From positions 1 through 64,000 of the forward strand of contig CAZLPS010000009.1 of NCBI GenBank assembly GCA_964561455.1: a stretch of 64,000 nt of DNA, given 5' to 3'. Every line of letters begins with the position of its first letter. The first letter of the stretch is position 1. A program made the position numbers and the translations under genes. Below, piece after piece: positions 25,641 to 34,871 of the stretch. The DNA comes from JABDGR01 sp964561455. GTDB taxonomy: Bacteria; Verrucomicrobiota; Verrucomicrobiia; Opitutales; JABDGR01. The notes below the pieces were generated by a model, which did not search any database, was not told the DNA's origin, and saw only the letters and a program-made list of their open reading frames with translations.

Positions 25641-26432
25641 CTACCTCCGCCACGGAAACTTGGACGCCCCGGTCAAATCCGTTTCCTCACCTTTGGCAAA
25701 GACGCGCACCGATGACCAGATCAGAAGGCCAGTCAAAACGCTGAGGAAAATGATGCCGGTCCACGGATTGAAGAACATGTGGTCGCGGCCGAGCAGCGCG
25801 CCGCGCAGCAAATCCACCACGTAGGCCATAGGGTCGAGATGGGCAACCTTCTGCATCCAAACGGGCGCGGGTCCCAGGGGATACAACGCGCCCGACAGGA
25901 AATACATCGGAATGATGATGGTATTTATGACGATGGGAAATACCGTGGTCGAAGTGAAGCGACAGGCAAGGGCAACCCCCAACGCGGAAAAGACTACGGA
26001 CGCCATGACCAGCGCGAGCAACGCCAAAACGATCTCGATTACGCCGAGATGCAGGCCGACCAGGGGCGTGAGAAAAAGCAGTACAATGCCCTGGATGAAG
26101 GCCTGGATGGCTCCGGCCGCAACTTTGCCGAAAGCAATCGCCGGACGGGAAACCGGCGCCACCAGGACCGCCTTGAAGAACCCAATTTGCCGGTCGAAGA
26201 CAATCGTGATGCCCGCAAAAGTGGCCGCATAGAGCAGCGCGAGGGAAATGATTCCCGGGAAAATAAAACTGCGGTAGGTGCCCGACGCCGGCAGCCGCCC
26301 CATGCTCGCCCCCAATCCGGAACCGAGCACAAACAAATACAGGAGCGGTTGAATCAATCCTGGAATCAACCGCATCGGTTCCTGGAAAAACCGTTTCATG
26401 TCCAACGCAATGATGGCGGATATTCCCTTCAT
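25641..26432 (-). CDS. ABC-2 type transporter permease
   Basis: This 263-residue protein (from the ATG at 26432) has about six membrane helices with the ABC-2 layout of DrrB/NodJ-like exporters: MKRFFQEPMRLIPGLIQPLLYL, then FIFPGIISLALLY, and FLSGALYPLGPAPVWMQKV in the conserved ABC-2 region. It forms the membrane channel for the adjacent ATPase. Its start overlaps the ATPase stop by four bases (ATGA), indicating translational coupling. The substrate is not deducible; drugs, lipids and polysaccharides are all handled by this family. Confidence 0.85.
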   Translation of the reverse strand: MKGISAIIALDMKRFFQEPMRLIPGLIQPLLYLFVLGSGLGASMGRLPASGTYRSFIFPGIISLALLYAATFAGITIVFDRQIGFFKAVLVAPVSRPAIAFGKVAAGAIQAFIQGIVLLFLTPLVGLHLGVIEIVLALLALVMASVVFSALGVALACRFTSTTVFPIVINTIIIPMYFLSGALYPLGPAPVWMQKVAHLDPMAYVVDLLRGALLGRDHMFFNPWTGIIFLSVLTGLLIWSSVRVFAKGEETDLTGASKFPWRR

Positions 26433-27409
26433 GGCTTGCCTCCCCATTTGTTGCCGCCCGCAGGCGCTTTGGCGGTTTCATCGGCCAGCGCACGACCCGT
26501 CAGCTTGAGAAAAACATCCTCGAGGCTCGGGGCGCTGATTTCAACGCGCTCCACCGCCACCGGGAGTTCCCGCAATATGACTGGTACAATGGCGGCCGGA
26601 TCCTTGTGCTCAAACATAATAGGTTGGACCCCCGGGGCGGGCTGGTAGCCGCGTTGCACGAGCCAGTCGCGCGCTTGGGCATTGTCGGCAGTTTGCAAGT
26701 GAATGACGCCGCCACCAAGCTGCGACTTGAGATTGCGCGGGGTGTCCAGGGCCACGATTCGGCCGTCCGACATCATGCCGATGCGGTCGGCGACTTCAGC
26801 CTCCTCCATATAGTGCGTGGCGAAAACGATGGTGCGGCCGGATTGGGTCAGCCCACGCACTTGCTTCCAAAAACTGCGCCGCGCTTCGACGTCCAAGCCA
26901 AGGGTGGCCTCGTCCAGAAAGAGCACGCGGGGGTCGGTCACCAGTGAGCGGGCGAGTTCGACGCGGCGACGCTGGCCGCCGGAAAGCTTTTGCGCCTGGC
27001 GGTCGGCCACGTCGGTCAGCTGCAATTGCTCGAGCAATTCATCAGTGCGTTTACGCACGGCCGCCTTGTCGAGGCCGTACAACTGGCCCATGAGGCGGAG
27101 ATTGTCGCGCACGGACAGGGTGCGCTCGATGGCCGGCTCCTGAAAGACGATGCCGATGTCGCGCCGGGTGGCGTCCCGCTCGACGACGACATCGCGGCCC
27201 AGCACGCGGGCGGTACCGGTGGTGGGCGTGCGCAGCGTGCAAAGAATCGAGAAAAGGGAGGTCTTGCCGGCGCCGTTGGGACCAAGGAGCGCAAACATCT
27301 CACCGGTACCCACAGTCAAATCAATGCCCCGCAAAGCTTCGACCTTGCCGTAATTCTTCGTGAGGCCGGAAACCTCGACAGCGGGGGCTGGTGAAACGGG
27401 CGGAATCAT
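26429..27409 (-). CDS. ABC transporter ATP-binding protein, DrrA-like
   Basis: This 326-residue protein has Walker A GPNGAGKTS, the Q-loop in VFQEPAIERTL, the signature LSGGQRRR, Walker B VLFLDEAT and the switch His in VFATHYMEEAE. The C-terminal extension of about 90 residues (after GVIHLQTADNAQ) resembles DrrA-type exporters. It powers the permease encoded next. I chose ATG 27409 because an upstream start would add 30 residues of low similarity that run into a 9-base repeat at 27416-27433. Confidence 0.88.
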   Translation of the reverse strand: MIPPVSPAPAVEVSGLTKNYGKVEALRGIDLTVGTGEMFALLGPNGAGKTSLFSILCTLRTPTTGTARVLGRDVVVERDATRRDIGIVFQEPAIERTLSVRDNLRLMGQLYGLDKAAVRKRTDELLEQLQLTDVADRQAQKLSGGQRRRVELARSLVTDPRVLFLDEATLGLDVEARRSFWKQVRGLTQSGRTIVFATHYMEEAEVADRIGMMSDGRIVALDTPRNLKSQLGGGVIHLQTADNAQARDWLVQRGYQPAPGVQPIMFEHKDPAAIVPVILRELPVAVERVEISAPSLEDVFLKLTGRALADETAKAPAGGNKWGGKP

Positions 27410-27415
27410 TTTGGA

Positions 27416-27482
27416 AACACAGAGAACACGGAGAAAGTTCCTAAAGTGCAAGCGGTAAAAATCCCCGCCGTGTCCTCCGTGC
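27416..27482. repeat. Nonameric repeats ahead of the ABC operon
   Basis: Two 9-base units, AACACAGAG and AACACGGAG, occupy 27416-27433, immediately upstream of the ABC ATPase start. A complementary run around 27469-27482 has the pattern CCGTGTCCTCCGTG. The period is 9 rather than 7, so it is a different repeat class from the heptads. Confidence 0.45.
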
Positions 27483-27502
27483 TTAATCTTCCAAACCAAA
27501 GA

Positions 27503-28744
27503 CTACTCCGGCAACGGCTTCCCCTTGGTTTCCGGTGCGAACCAGATGACCACCATGCCGAGGAGGTAGATCAAAGAAATGACTTCGCCAGCTTGGGCGT
27601 AGTCGCCCTGAAAGTATTTCATCAGCGCACCCATTTGCAACGCACCGCCTGCGGCCAGCACTCGGCCGGCGTTGTAGCACAGCCCTTGAGCGGTCGCCCG
27701 GGCGCGGGTGGGGAAGAGCTCCGGCAAGTACAGTGGGATCAGCCCATAAAATGATGCCGTGAGGCCGCCGACGAGAAACGTGTAACTCAGAAAGACCGCG
27801 CCGTAATGATTCTCAAAACTGAAAAATGCCAGACAAGTGCCCAGCGAGCTGGCGCACAAGAGAAAATAGGCCCACCGCCGCCCGCAGATTTCCGCCAGCC
27901 ACGCGCCAAAGACGCAGCCAACCATCGCGCCAAGAGCTGACCAGAATTGGGTCCAGGCCTTCGCAGTTTGAACTGCCCCCTTGGTCAGGCTGTCCGCCCA
28001 CGACGGCAGCCATTGCACAAGTCCCCACGTCACGAGCAGCGTGATGCCACAGAGCATGGTGGCGACGACGGTTCGCCGCCACAGTGTGGCCGAGAATATT
28101 TCCCGCAGCGGCTGCGCCGGGGCGCCTGCGGTCGCATGTTGCCAGGAGGGAGATTCCGGCACGCAGAGGCGTATGAAGAAAGTCAGCAACGCGGGTGCCG
28201 CGCCGACCAGGGCAACCCACCGCCAGGAGGTTATCGTGACGGAAGCCGTCAACCCTACTAGCGAACTTAGCAGGAAACCCGCGTTGCCCGCGGCGCCGAT
28301 GACGCCGGCGAGGACGGGGCGGCTCGCGCCCGTCCAGATTTCCATGACGAGCGCGACGCCGAGCGCCCATTCCCCGCCCATGCCCAGCGCGGCGATGAAG
28401 CGCAGCGCGCCGAGTTGCGCCGGGGTCTGCACAAAATAAACGAGCCCCGTGCACAGGGAGTAGGTCAGGATGCTTGCGCTCAACGATTTGACGCGTCCGA
28501 TGCGGTCGCCCAGCCAGCCAAACACCACGCCACCCGCCGCCGCGCCGAGCAGAAATAGCGCCGTGATGATGCCCATCCAGTGGCCCACGAAAATTTCATC
28601 CGGCATGCTGCCTTGCATTTGCTGCAGCGCCGGGCGGGCGATGAGTGGAAAAATCCCCATCTCCAAGCCATCAAACATCCAGCCCAGAATCGCAGCCAGA
28701 AGTACCAGTTGGCGCTGGCGGGCGGTAATAGGCGGGTAGGGCAT
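27503..28744 (-). CDS. MFS transporter, metabolite:H+ symporter type
   Basis: This 413-residue protein has about twelve membrane helices. It opens with a motif typical of the sugar-acid/aromatic-acid symporters (LGWMFDGLEMGIFPLIA). The MFS signature loop GWLGDRIGRVKSL follows helix 2, GMGGEWALGVALVMEIW lies in helices 4-5, and the helix 10-11 region has LPELFPTRARATAQGL. It moves a small organic solute across the inner membrane. The adjacent, same-strand DUF6807 gene (7 bases upstream) suggests a shared operon, but the substrate is unknown. Confidence 0.82.
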   Translation of the reverse strand: MPYPPITARQRQLVLLAAILGWMFDGLEMGIFPLIARPALQQMQGSMPDEIFVGHWMGIITALFLLGAAAGGVVFGWLGDRIGRVKSLSASILTYSLCTGLVYFVQTPAQLGALRFIAALGMGGEWALGVALVMEIWTGASRPVLAGVIGAAGNAGFLLSSLVGLTASVTITSWRWVALVGAAPALLTFFIRLCVPESPSWQHATAGAPAQPLREIFSATLWRRTVVATMLCGITLLVTWGLVQWLPSWADSLTKGAVQTAKAWTQFWSALGAMVGCVFGAWLAEICGRRWAYFLLCASSLGTCLAFFSFENHYGAVFLSYTFLVGGLTASFYGLIPLYLPELFPTRARATAQGLCYNAGRVLAAGGALQMGALMKYFQGDYAQAGEVISLIYLLGMVVIWFAPETKGKPLPE

Positions 28745-28751
28745 GGACGGG

Positions 28752-30008
28752 TTATTTCAATTCCACCGTGGCGGTGGCCGGGTGGGCATAGCCCTGCCAG
28801 CAGGCTTCCAGAAATTTTGCATCCGGCAGGCCGTCTTGGACTATGAAGCGGTAGCGCATTTGAAAAGGTTTGTCCTTGGCAATCGTAAACGGCCCGCTGA
28901 TGACTGCTGCATACATAAAGAATGGTTGGTCGGGATTCATCCGCACCGGTTGGGGTGCGCGATAGTTGGAAGGATGGTCGAGTACCGCGATGCCCGCGGG
29001 GGCATCATCAATTTTTCCGCCCATAAAAAACCAGCGCGCGGGCTTGGCATCCGCCTGCGCGCGGTCGGCAATGCCTTCGGAGGTCAGGATTGTCAGGTTG
29101 GATTTGTCGAGCCACTGGATGTGCCCGCGAACGCCCAAGCCGCCATAGCGGTACTGCAGCAAGATGAGCGGATCATCCGTGGCGGTGGTCTGAGTCACGT
29201 CGAGGTCGAATATTCGTGCCGGTACGCCCCCGGCGCCATACAGCGTCACCGCCCAGCTTTCGTTGAGGGCCGCGATGGGAGGAGTGGCCGTGCGGTCAAT
29301 GTAACGGTGGCGCGATTGAAAGCCCCCGTTCACAGTGCCGTTCCAGGAATTGTCGAGTCCCGCAAATTCCACGGTGCCGCCATTGGGGAGATGCGGGTTC
29401 CAGAAATCGGGGGTGCGCCCTTGGAATTGGGTGTCCGTCCACGCCGTCCAGATGCCATGGTCATGCGGATGATCCACGGGATAGGTGTCCGACATTTGCA
29501 CGCCTTGCGGGGTGAATAGGGGATACAGAAAAGCGCCGCGCAAAATCTTGTCCGCAATGCCGTCGCGCGGCGGTTTGGCCAAATCCATCTGATAATATAA
29601 GGCTGGTTTGCCTTCGACCGTCAAGGCGAGGCGGCCGTCTTCGTGGACGACCTGAACGGTGTTCTCTGTGGGGCTTGGCGCCAGCGGCGCCGTGGTAAAC
29701 ACCAGCGTTTCGCCGGCTTTCTGCATGGCCACGAAGAAAACCGCGCGGTTGCCCGGTTCGATTTGCAGGGGAACCAGATTGTTGCCGGCGTCGCGCAGGT
29801 AGCCGACTGGCATAGCAGAATTGGGCAGGCTAAAACGAATGACTTGCGCCGCGCGATCCACATCCGCCGCGCCCAACGTCACGATGAACTGCCGGGCCGC
29901 TGGCGCATGGCCCCGGTCTGCCGCCGCCGGTTCGGTGGCGTGCGGGGTGGCGCAGCCCGCCACCAGCAGGCAGCAACCCCACCATCCGGCATGCAGCGCG
30001 GCTTTCAT
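28752..30008 (-). CDS. DUF6807 (PmoA-like) lipoprotein
   Basis: This 418-residue protein has a lipoprotein-type signal peptide (lipobox VAGC, Cys about 19). The C-terminal two thirds match DUF6807, a family named for methane oxygenase PmoA but common in Verrucomicrobia and Planctomycetes: FLYPLFTPQGVQMSDTYPVD, then HPHDHGIWTAWTDTQF, FWNPHLPNGGTVEF and the end region with FLEACWQGYAHP. Despite the name, it is not a membrane methane monooxygenase subunit. It is thought to act in carbohydrate use, but no activity is established. The MFS gene lies 7 bases downstream. Confidence 0.75.
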   Translation of the reverse strand: MKAALHAGWWGCCLLVAGCATPHATEPAAADRGHAPAARQFIVTLGAADVDRAAQVIRFSLPNSAMPVGYLRDAGNNLVPLQIEPGNRAVFFVAMQKAGETLVFTTAPLAPSPTENTVQVVHEDGRLALTVEGKPALYYQMDLAKPPRDGIADKILRGAFLYPLFTPQGVQMSDTYPVDHPHDHGIWTAWTDTQFQGRTPDFWNPHLPNGGTVEFAGLDNSWNGTVNGGFQSRHRYIDRTATPPIAALNESWAVTLYGAGGVPARIFDLDVTQTTATDDPLILLQYRYGGLGVRGHIQWLDKSNLTILTSEGIADRAQADAKPARWFFMGGKIDDAPAGIAVLDHPSNYRAPQPVRMNPDQPFFMYAAVISGPFTIAKDKPFQMRYRFIVQDGLPDAKFLEACWQGYAHPATATVELK

Positions 30009-30689
30009 TCAGGCGTGCTTCTTCTTGTAGCGCAGCACCCGGGCTGGCGGCAAATTCCAGAAAATATACTTCGTCGAATCGAAATCAAACGGCTCGGAGC
30101 CGTTAATTTTGCGCTTGTATGTATGGTAGGTAAATTGCACCCAGCAGCCGCCCGGTTTGAGTACCTCGTGGATCTTCCGGGTCACCAATTCCTCCAAAGC
30201 GCGGGGAAAGGACCGCAACGGCAGACTCGATACCACCGCGCCAGCGTGGCGCACGCCTGTCTGCTCGAACAAGATTTCATCCATCTGCCCAGCGTCCCCC
30301 TCCACCACGCGAATCGCGGGAAAACGCTGCCGCAGCAGCGCTGCCAGGCGGGGGGACTTTTCAATGGCCAACAGCCGGTCCGGCGGCAATCCCCGTTTCA
30401 ACAAGGCCTCCGTTACCGGTCCGGAGCCGGGCCCGAGTTCAATGACGAACTCACCCGGGTCGGCTGGGAGCCAATGGGCCATGGCGCGCGAAAGGCCTTG
30501 GGAACTGGGCACAACGGCGCCCATTTGCTTGGGCTTGCGCAAGCACTCTTGGATGAAAAGTGCCACGCCGCCAGGTTTTCCGGAGTTGGGTTGGGTCACA
30601 GGGTGCGGGGTAAACGCCGATAAAAGCGGTCTCCCGTCCCAAGCGCAAGCCTGCGCCGGTGACGATTTGACGAATTTCGGTCCCGTCAC
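30009..30689 (-). CDS. SAM-dependent methyltransferase, PmtA/rRNA-dimethylase-like
   Basis: This 226-residue protein shows FIQECLRKPKQMGAVVPSS, a start typical of phospholipid N-methyltransferase-like proteins. The SAM motif I is VIELGPGSGPVTEALL, and DRLLAIEKSPRLAALLRQ then VVEGDAGQMDEIL follow. Family members methylate lipids or rRNA. The current start is GTG at 30689 and the true start may be further in, so the first 40 residues are uncertain. The stop codon is immediately followed by the start of the DUF6807 gene at 30008, suggesting co-transcription. Confidence 0.75.
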   Translation of the reverse strand: MTGPKFVKSSPAQACAWDGRPLLSAFTPHPVTQPNSGKPGGVALFIQECLRKPKQMGAVVPSSQGLSRAMAHWLPADPGEFVIELGPGSGPVTEALLKRGLPPDRLLAIEKSPRLAALLRQRFPAIRVVEGDAGQMDEILFEQTGVRHAGAVVSSLPLRSFPRALEELVTRKIHEVLKPGGCWVQFTYHTYKRKINGSEPFDFDSTKYIFWNLPPARVLRYKKKHA

Positions 30690-30786
30690 CCCAAAGAAAT
30701 TAGTTCGCCAAACGGGTTAAAAACTGCGTGACTGGCCGTCCTTTTAGCCATCCGCTCCGTTAATGATGGCAAATCCACCTCTTGCC

Positions 30787-32355
30787 ATGACTTCCCCTAT
30801 TTCATATCATCGGAAATATTTTGCGGTCCTGGCCGCGTTGCTCGCGGCTGGCGTTTTTGCGAGCCCCGCTCACCTCGGAGCGGCAGACGCCCCGGCCGCA
30901 TCCGCCGCTTCCCCCGCCCAACCGGCCGACGGCGTCGAGAAATCCGTCGTCAAGATTTTCGCCACGATGCGCTATCCCGACGTTTTTAAGCCCTGGACGA
31001 AGGGCGCGCCGCGGGAAATCTCCGGTAGTGGCGTCATCATTGACGGCAATCGCGTTCTCACCAACGCCCACATGGTGCTGTATGCGAGCCAGATTCAACT
31101 GCAAGCCAATGGCTCGGGCGAAAAAGTTTCCGCCACCGTGATCGCGGTTGCGCCGGGCATTGACCTGGCCTTGCTCAAGGTGGATGACCCGACGTTTTTT
31201 GACAATCATCCCCCGTTAGCGCGCGCCTCCAAACTGCCCGACAACAAGGACTCGGTGTTGGTTTACGGCTATCCCACTGGCGGCAACAACCTCTCCATCA
31301 CCAAGGGCATTGTTTCGCGCATTGAATTCACCAATTACAATGGCTTTACGGCGGGCCTGCGCATCCAAGTGGACGCACCCATCAACCCCGGCAATAGCGG
31401 CGGCCCGGCCGTCGCCAACAACCAGATGATTGGTCTGGCCTTCAGCCGCCTCGGCGGCGCGGACAATATCGGGTACATCATCCCCAACGAGGAAATTGAC
31501 CTGTTTTTGAACAGCAGTGCCAGCGGCGATTACAAAGGCAAGCCCGGCATGTATGACGATTTGCAGACCCTGGAGAATCCCGCTCTGCGTCCCTACCTGA
31601 AAATTGACAAAAACGTCCATGGCATCATCCTGAACCAGCCCTTCAGCAAGGACCCGGACTACCCGCTGAAGAAATGGGACATTGTTACCAAAATTGGCGA
31701 CACCCCCGTGGATGACGAAGGCATGATTACCGTGGGCAGCGACTTGCGCCTGGCGTTTGAATATTATGTTCAGAAAATCGCCAAGGACGGCAAGGTGCCG
31801 CTGACCGTCGTGCGCGACGGCAAGGAACTGGCGGTACAAGTGCCGGTCTCGCCCGAGCACCCGGCGCTGATTCCCGGCCTCAACGGCAAAAATCCCTCGT
31901 ATTACATTTTTGGCCCCATGGTGTTTTCCGCCGCCACCGAGGAATTTATGGACAGTCTTGGCAGCTCCGGCACGATGAGCTATTTGAGCTATATCGGCAG
32001 CCCGCTGGTCACTCGCCGTGGCGATCAACCGGCCTTCCCGGGCGAACAACTGGTGGTTATTGCCTCGCCCTTCTTTTCGCACAAGTTGGACCTCGGCTAT
32101 GAGAAGCAGCCGGTCGCCTGGGTCGTGAAGAGCGTCAATGGCGTGACGATCAAAAACTTGGCTCACCTGGTCCAAGTCCTCAATGACTCGAAGGACGAAT
32201 ATCTGAAATTTGAATTCGCCGGCACCGGCCTCGAAACTTTCGTCTTCCCGCGCCAGGCCATGAAAGACTCGACGGACGAAATTCTTACCGACAACGATAT
32301 CCGCTCCCAAGCTTCGCCGGACGTCCTCGCCACCCTGAATAAAACGGCAAAGTGA
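30787..32355 (+). CDS. HtrA/Deg-like serine protease with PDZ domains, first of tandem pair
   Basis: From ATG 30787 the protein has 522 residues with a signal peptide ending near GAADA. The trypsin-like domain has the catalytic triad in TNAHMVLYA (His), PGIDLALLKV (Asp) and PGNSGGPAVANN (Ser). PDZ-like regions follow (HGIILNQPFSKDPDYPLKKWDIVTK, and LAHLVQVLNDSKDEYL later). Such enzymes degrade or refold damaged proteins in the periplasm. It is followed 33 bases later by a paralogue. An in-frame ATG at 30763 would add eight residues. Confidence 0.85.
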   Translation: MTSPISYHRKYFAVLAALLAAGVFASPAHLGAADAPAASAASPAQPADGVEKSVVKIFATMRYPDVFKPWTKGAPREISGSGVIIDGNRVLTNAHMVLYASQIQLQANGSGEKVSATVIAVAPGIDLALLKVDDPTFFDNHPPLARASKLPDNKDSVLVYGYPTGGNNLSITKGIVSRIEFTNYNGFTAGLRIQVDAPINPGNSGGPAVANNQMIGLAFSRLGGADNIGYIIPNEEIDLFLNSSASGDYKGKPGMYDDLQTLENPALRPYLKIDKNVHGIILNQPFSKDPDYPLKKWDIVTKIGDTPVDDEGMITVGSDLRLAFEYYVQKIAKDGKVPLTVVRDGKELAVQVPVSPEHPALIPGLNGKNPSYYIFGPMVFSAATEEFMDSLGSSGTMSYLSYIGSPLVTRRGDQPAFPGEQLVVIASPFFSHKLDLGYEKQPVAWVVKSVNGVTIKNLAHLVQVLNDSKDEYLKFEFAGTGLETFVFPRQAMKDSTDEILTDNDIRSQASPDVLATLNKTAK

Positions 32356-32388
32356 CCTGGGCCCGGCTCTTTCACTCCCCGCCCGCAT

Positions 32389-34011
32389 ATGCAAGCCCTC
32401 CTCCGAAATCTTCATGGCTCACCCGGGTCGCACAGGTTGGGCTGGCTGGCCGGAGCCTTGTTTTGCGGGAACCTCCTTCAAGCGGCAACGCCACCGGCCG
32501 ACGACGCAAACCCCACCGTCCCGTCCGCCACCTCGACCGCCACCGTGCCTGCGGCCGCTGCCTCGAGCGCCGTGGAAAACTCAGTGGTGAAAATTTTCTC
32601 CACTGTTCGCAACCCCGATTTTGGGCGGCCTTGGACCAAAGCCACGCCAACGCAAATCAGCGGCAGCGGGGTGGTCATTGATGGCAAACGTATTCTGACC
32701 AATGCCCATGTGGTGCACTATGCCAGCCAAATTCAAGTGCAGGCGGCCCATTCGGGCGAAAAGGTTTCGGCGAAGGTTGAGATCCTGGCCACTGGCATTG
32801 ACCTCGCCATTCTGACCCTGGATGACCCGGCCTTCTTTGACACCCATCCGCCGCTCCCGCGGGCGACCAAGATTCCCGACCCCAAGGATTCCGTTATCGT
32901 TTACGGCTTTCCGACGGGCGGGACCAGCTTGTCCGTCACCAAGGGCATTATTTCCCGCATCGAATTTGCCAGCTACAACGAAGGCGTCGCCGGTTTGCGC
33001 ATTCAAATTGACGCCGCCATCAATCCGGGCAACAGCGGCGGGCCTGCCGTGGTCAATGACCAGATGGTCGGCCTGGCCTTCAGCAAGCTCAGCGCGGCGG
33101 ATAACATCGGCTACATCATTCCCGGTGAGGAAATTGAACTGTTTCTCAAGGACATCGCTGACGGGCATTACGACGGCAAATGGGCCATGTACGACGAAAC
33201 CCAAAAGCTGGAAAACAGCGCCATGCGCCAATACCTCAAGCTTGGCCCGGCCCAGCATGGCGTCATGGTCGCCGGCCCCTTCAACGACAATCCCGACTAT
33301 CCGCTTAAGAAATGGGACGTGATATCCAAGATAGGGGACCGGCCCATTGATGACGAGGGCATGATCAACCTTGGCAACGATGTCCGGGTTAGCTACCGGT
33401 TCTTTGTGCAAAAAATTGCCCAGGACGCCAAAGTGCCCCTGACCATTATCCGCGACGGCAAGGAACAAAACATCCAACTGCCGGTGGGGAAATTCCGCCC
33501 CATGCTCATTCCTTTCCTTGGCGACAACTATCCTTCCTATTACGTCTTCGGCCCAATGGTATTTACCAAGGCCACGCAGGAATTTGTCGGCCGTCTGGGC
33601 GCAACGTCCGCGCAGAACGCGCTCAACTTCCAAACTTTGCTCAGCACCATTGGCAGCCCGCTGGCGTTGCGTCGGGGCGACAAACCGGCATTCGCCGGTG
33701 AGGAACTGGTCGTCGTCACCGCGCCGTTCTTCCCGCACAAGCTCGATGTCGGTTACATCCAGAGCCCGGTTTCGTGGGTGGTGAAGAGCGTGAACGGTAT
33801 CGCAATCAAGAATCTGGCGCACCTCGTGCAGGTGCTGAATGATTCCAAGGACGAGTATCTGCGATTTGAATTTGCGGGCCGGGACGTCGAGCTGTTCATT
33901 TTCCCGCGCCAGGCCATGAAAGATTCGACTGAGGGCGTTCTGACCGACAATGACATCCGCGCCCAGGGTTCGGCGGACGTGTTGCCGACGGCGGCCAAAG
34001 CCGCCAATTAA
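32389..34011 (+). CDS. HtrA/Deg-like serine protease with PDZ domains, second of tandem pair
   Basis: This 540-residue paralogue of the preceding gene shows similarity over its whole length: TNAHVVHYASQIQVQ (His), TGIDLAILTLDD (Asp), PGNSGGPAVVNDQ (Ser), and C-terminal VLNDSKDEYLRFEFAG and FPRQAMKDSTEG. It has an N-terminal signal peptide (LGWLAGALFCGNLLQAA) and a Thr/Ala-rich linker. The triad is intact in both copies. Tandem duplication suggests sharing or specialisation of quality-control roles. Confidence 0.85.
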   Translation: MQALLRNLHGSPGSHRLGWLAGALFCGNLLQAATPPADDANPTVPSATSTATVPAAAASSAVENSVVKIFSTVRNPDFGRPWTKATPTQISGSGVVIDGKRILTNAHVVHYASQIQVQAAHSGEKVSAKVEILATGIDLAILTLDDPAFFDTHPPLPRATKIPDPKDSVIVYGFPTGGTSLSVTKGIISRIEFASYNEGVAGLRIQIDAAINPGNSGGPAVVNDQMVGLAFSKLSAADNIGYIIPGEEIELFLKDIADGHYDGKWAMYDETQKLENSAMRQYLKLGPAQHGVMVAGPFNDNPDYPLKKWDVISKIGDRPIDDEGMINLGNDVRVSYRFFVQKIAQDAKVPLTIIRDGKEQNIQLPVGKFRPMLIPFLGDNYPSYYVFGPMVFTKATQEFVGRLGATSAQNALNFQTLLSTIGSPLALRRGDKPAFAGEELVVVTAPFFPHKLDVGYIQSPVSWVVKSVNGIAIKNLAHLVQVLNDSKDEYLRFEFAGRDVELFIFPRQAMKDSTEGVLTDNDIRAQGSADVLPTAAKAAN

Positions 34012-34035
34012 GCTGCGTCCGCCCATATTCGTGGC

Positions 34036-34812
34036 ATGAGCACCGACCCAACCAGGCGATTCAGCACCCGCGTCGCCGATTATGTCCGGTTTCGCCCGCG
34101 CTACCCTGCGGCGGTGATTGACTTGCTGCGGTCGGAAATGGGCTTGCAGCCCACCCATGTCATTGTGGATGTCGGTTCGGGCACGGGTTTTTTGAGCGAA
34201 CTCTTTCTCGACCAGGGGTACCGCGTGTTCGGAGTCGAACCCAATGCGGAAATGCGCGCGGCGGGCGAACAGTTGCTGGCTGCCCGGCCCGACTTCACCA
34301 GTGTAGCTGGCACCGCGGAGGCGACCACCCTCGATCCGCAAACAGCGGACTTCGTCGTGGCTGGCCAGGCCTTCCACTGGTTTAAGCCGGCGGAGGCGCG
34401 GCGGGAGTTTCAACGCCTGCTCCGGCCATCCGGCTGGGTGGTGCTAGTCTGGAACGACCGCAAGGACCATGCCTCCGGAGTCTATGGAGCCTACGAGCAA
34501 ATCATTCTCGATTTCCGCACGGATGCCGCTGCGGATAAGCGAATGCTTTTTTCCAAAGATTCGGCGGAACTCGCCGCTTTCTTTGCGCCCCAGCCGGTTA
34601 TTCACCGTGTCGTCCCGGGCGTCACCCAGGAATTCGATTTTTCCGGTCTCCTTGGCCGGATGCTGTCGTCGTCTTACGCACCGCAACCCGGGCATCCCCG
34701 GCATGAGCCGATGGTCGCGGCGCTGCGACGCTTGTTCGACGAGCATCAGCAGGATGGCAAGGTGCGCTTTGAGCATGTGACGGAAATTTATTTCGGCCGG
34801 TTGGGAAACTGA
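34036..34812 (+). CDS. Class I SAM-dependent methyltransferase
   Basis: This 258-residue cytosolic protein has the SAM-binding motif HVIVDVGSGTGFLSELFLDQG, the acidic loop VFGVEPNAEM, then QTADFVVAGQAFHWFKP and a strand with WVVLVWNDR. It belongs to the Methyltransf_11/25 group acting on small molecules. The substrate is unknown. It starts 24 bases after the second protease and could be co-transcribed with it. Confidence 0.8.
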   Translation: MSTDPTRRFSTRVADYVRFRPRYPAAVIDLLRSEMGLQPTHVIVDVGSGTGFLSELFLDQGYRVFGVEPNAEMRAAGEQLLAARPDFTSVAGTAEATTLDPQTADFVVAGQAFHWFKPAEARREFQRLLRPSGWVVLVWNDRKDHASGVYGAYEQIILDFRTDAAADKRMLFSKDSAELAAFFAPQPVIHRVVPGVTQEFDFSGLLGRMLSSSYAPQPGHPRHEPMVAALRRLFDEHQQDGKVRFEHVTEIYFGRLGN

Positions 34813-34871
34813 CGATGCCCGCCATGTCGAAAACCCATTGCATTGCCAATTTGGTACAATCGCCAGCGCAT

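Noticed and set aside
31216..34413. Long minus-strand open frames of about 400 and 610 codons under the protease genes
   Set aside because: They run antisense to two clear serine proteases and a methyltransferase, contain no recognisable domain, and are expected in GC-rich coding DNA.
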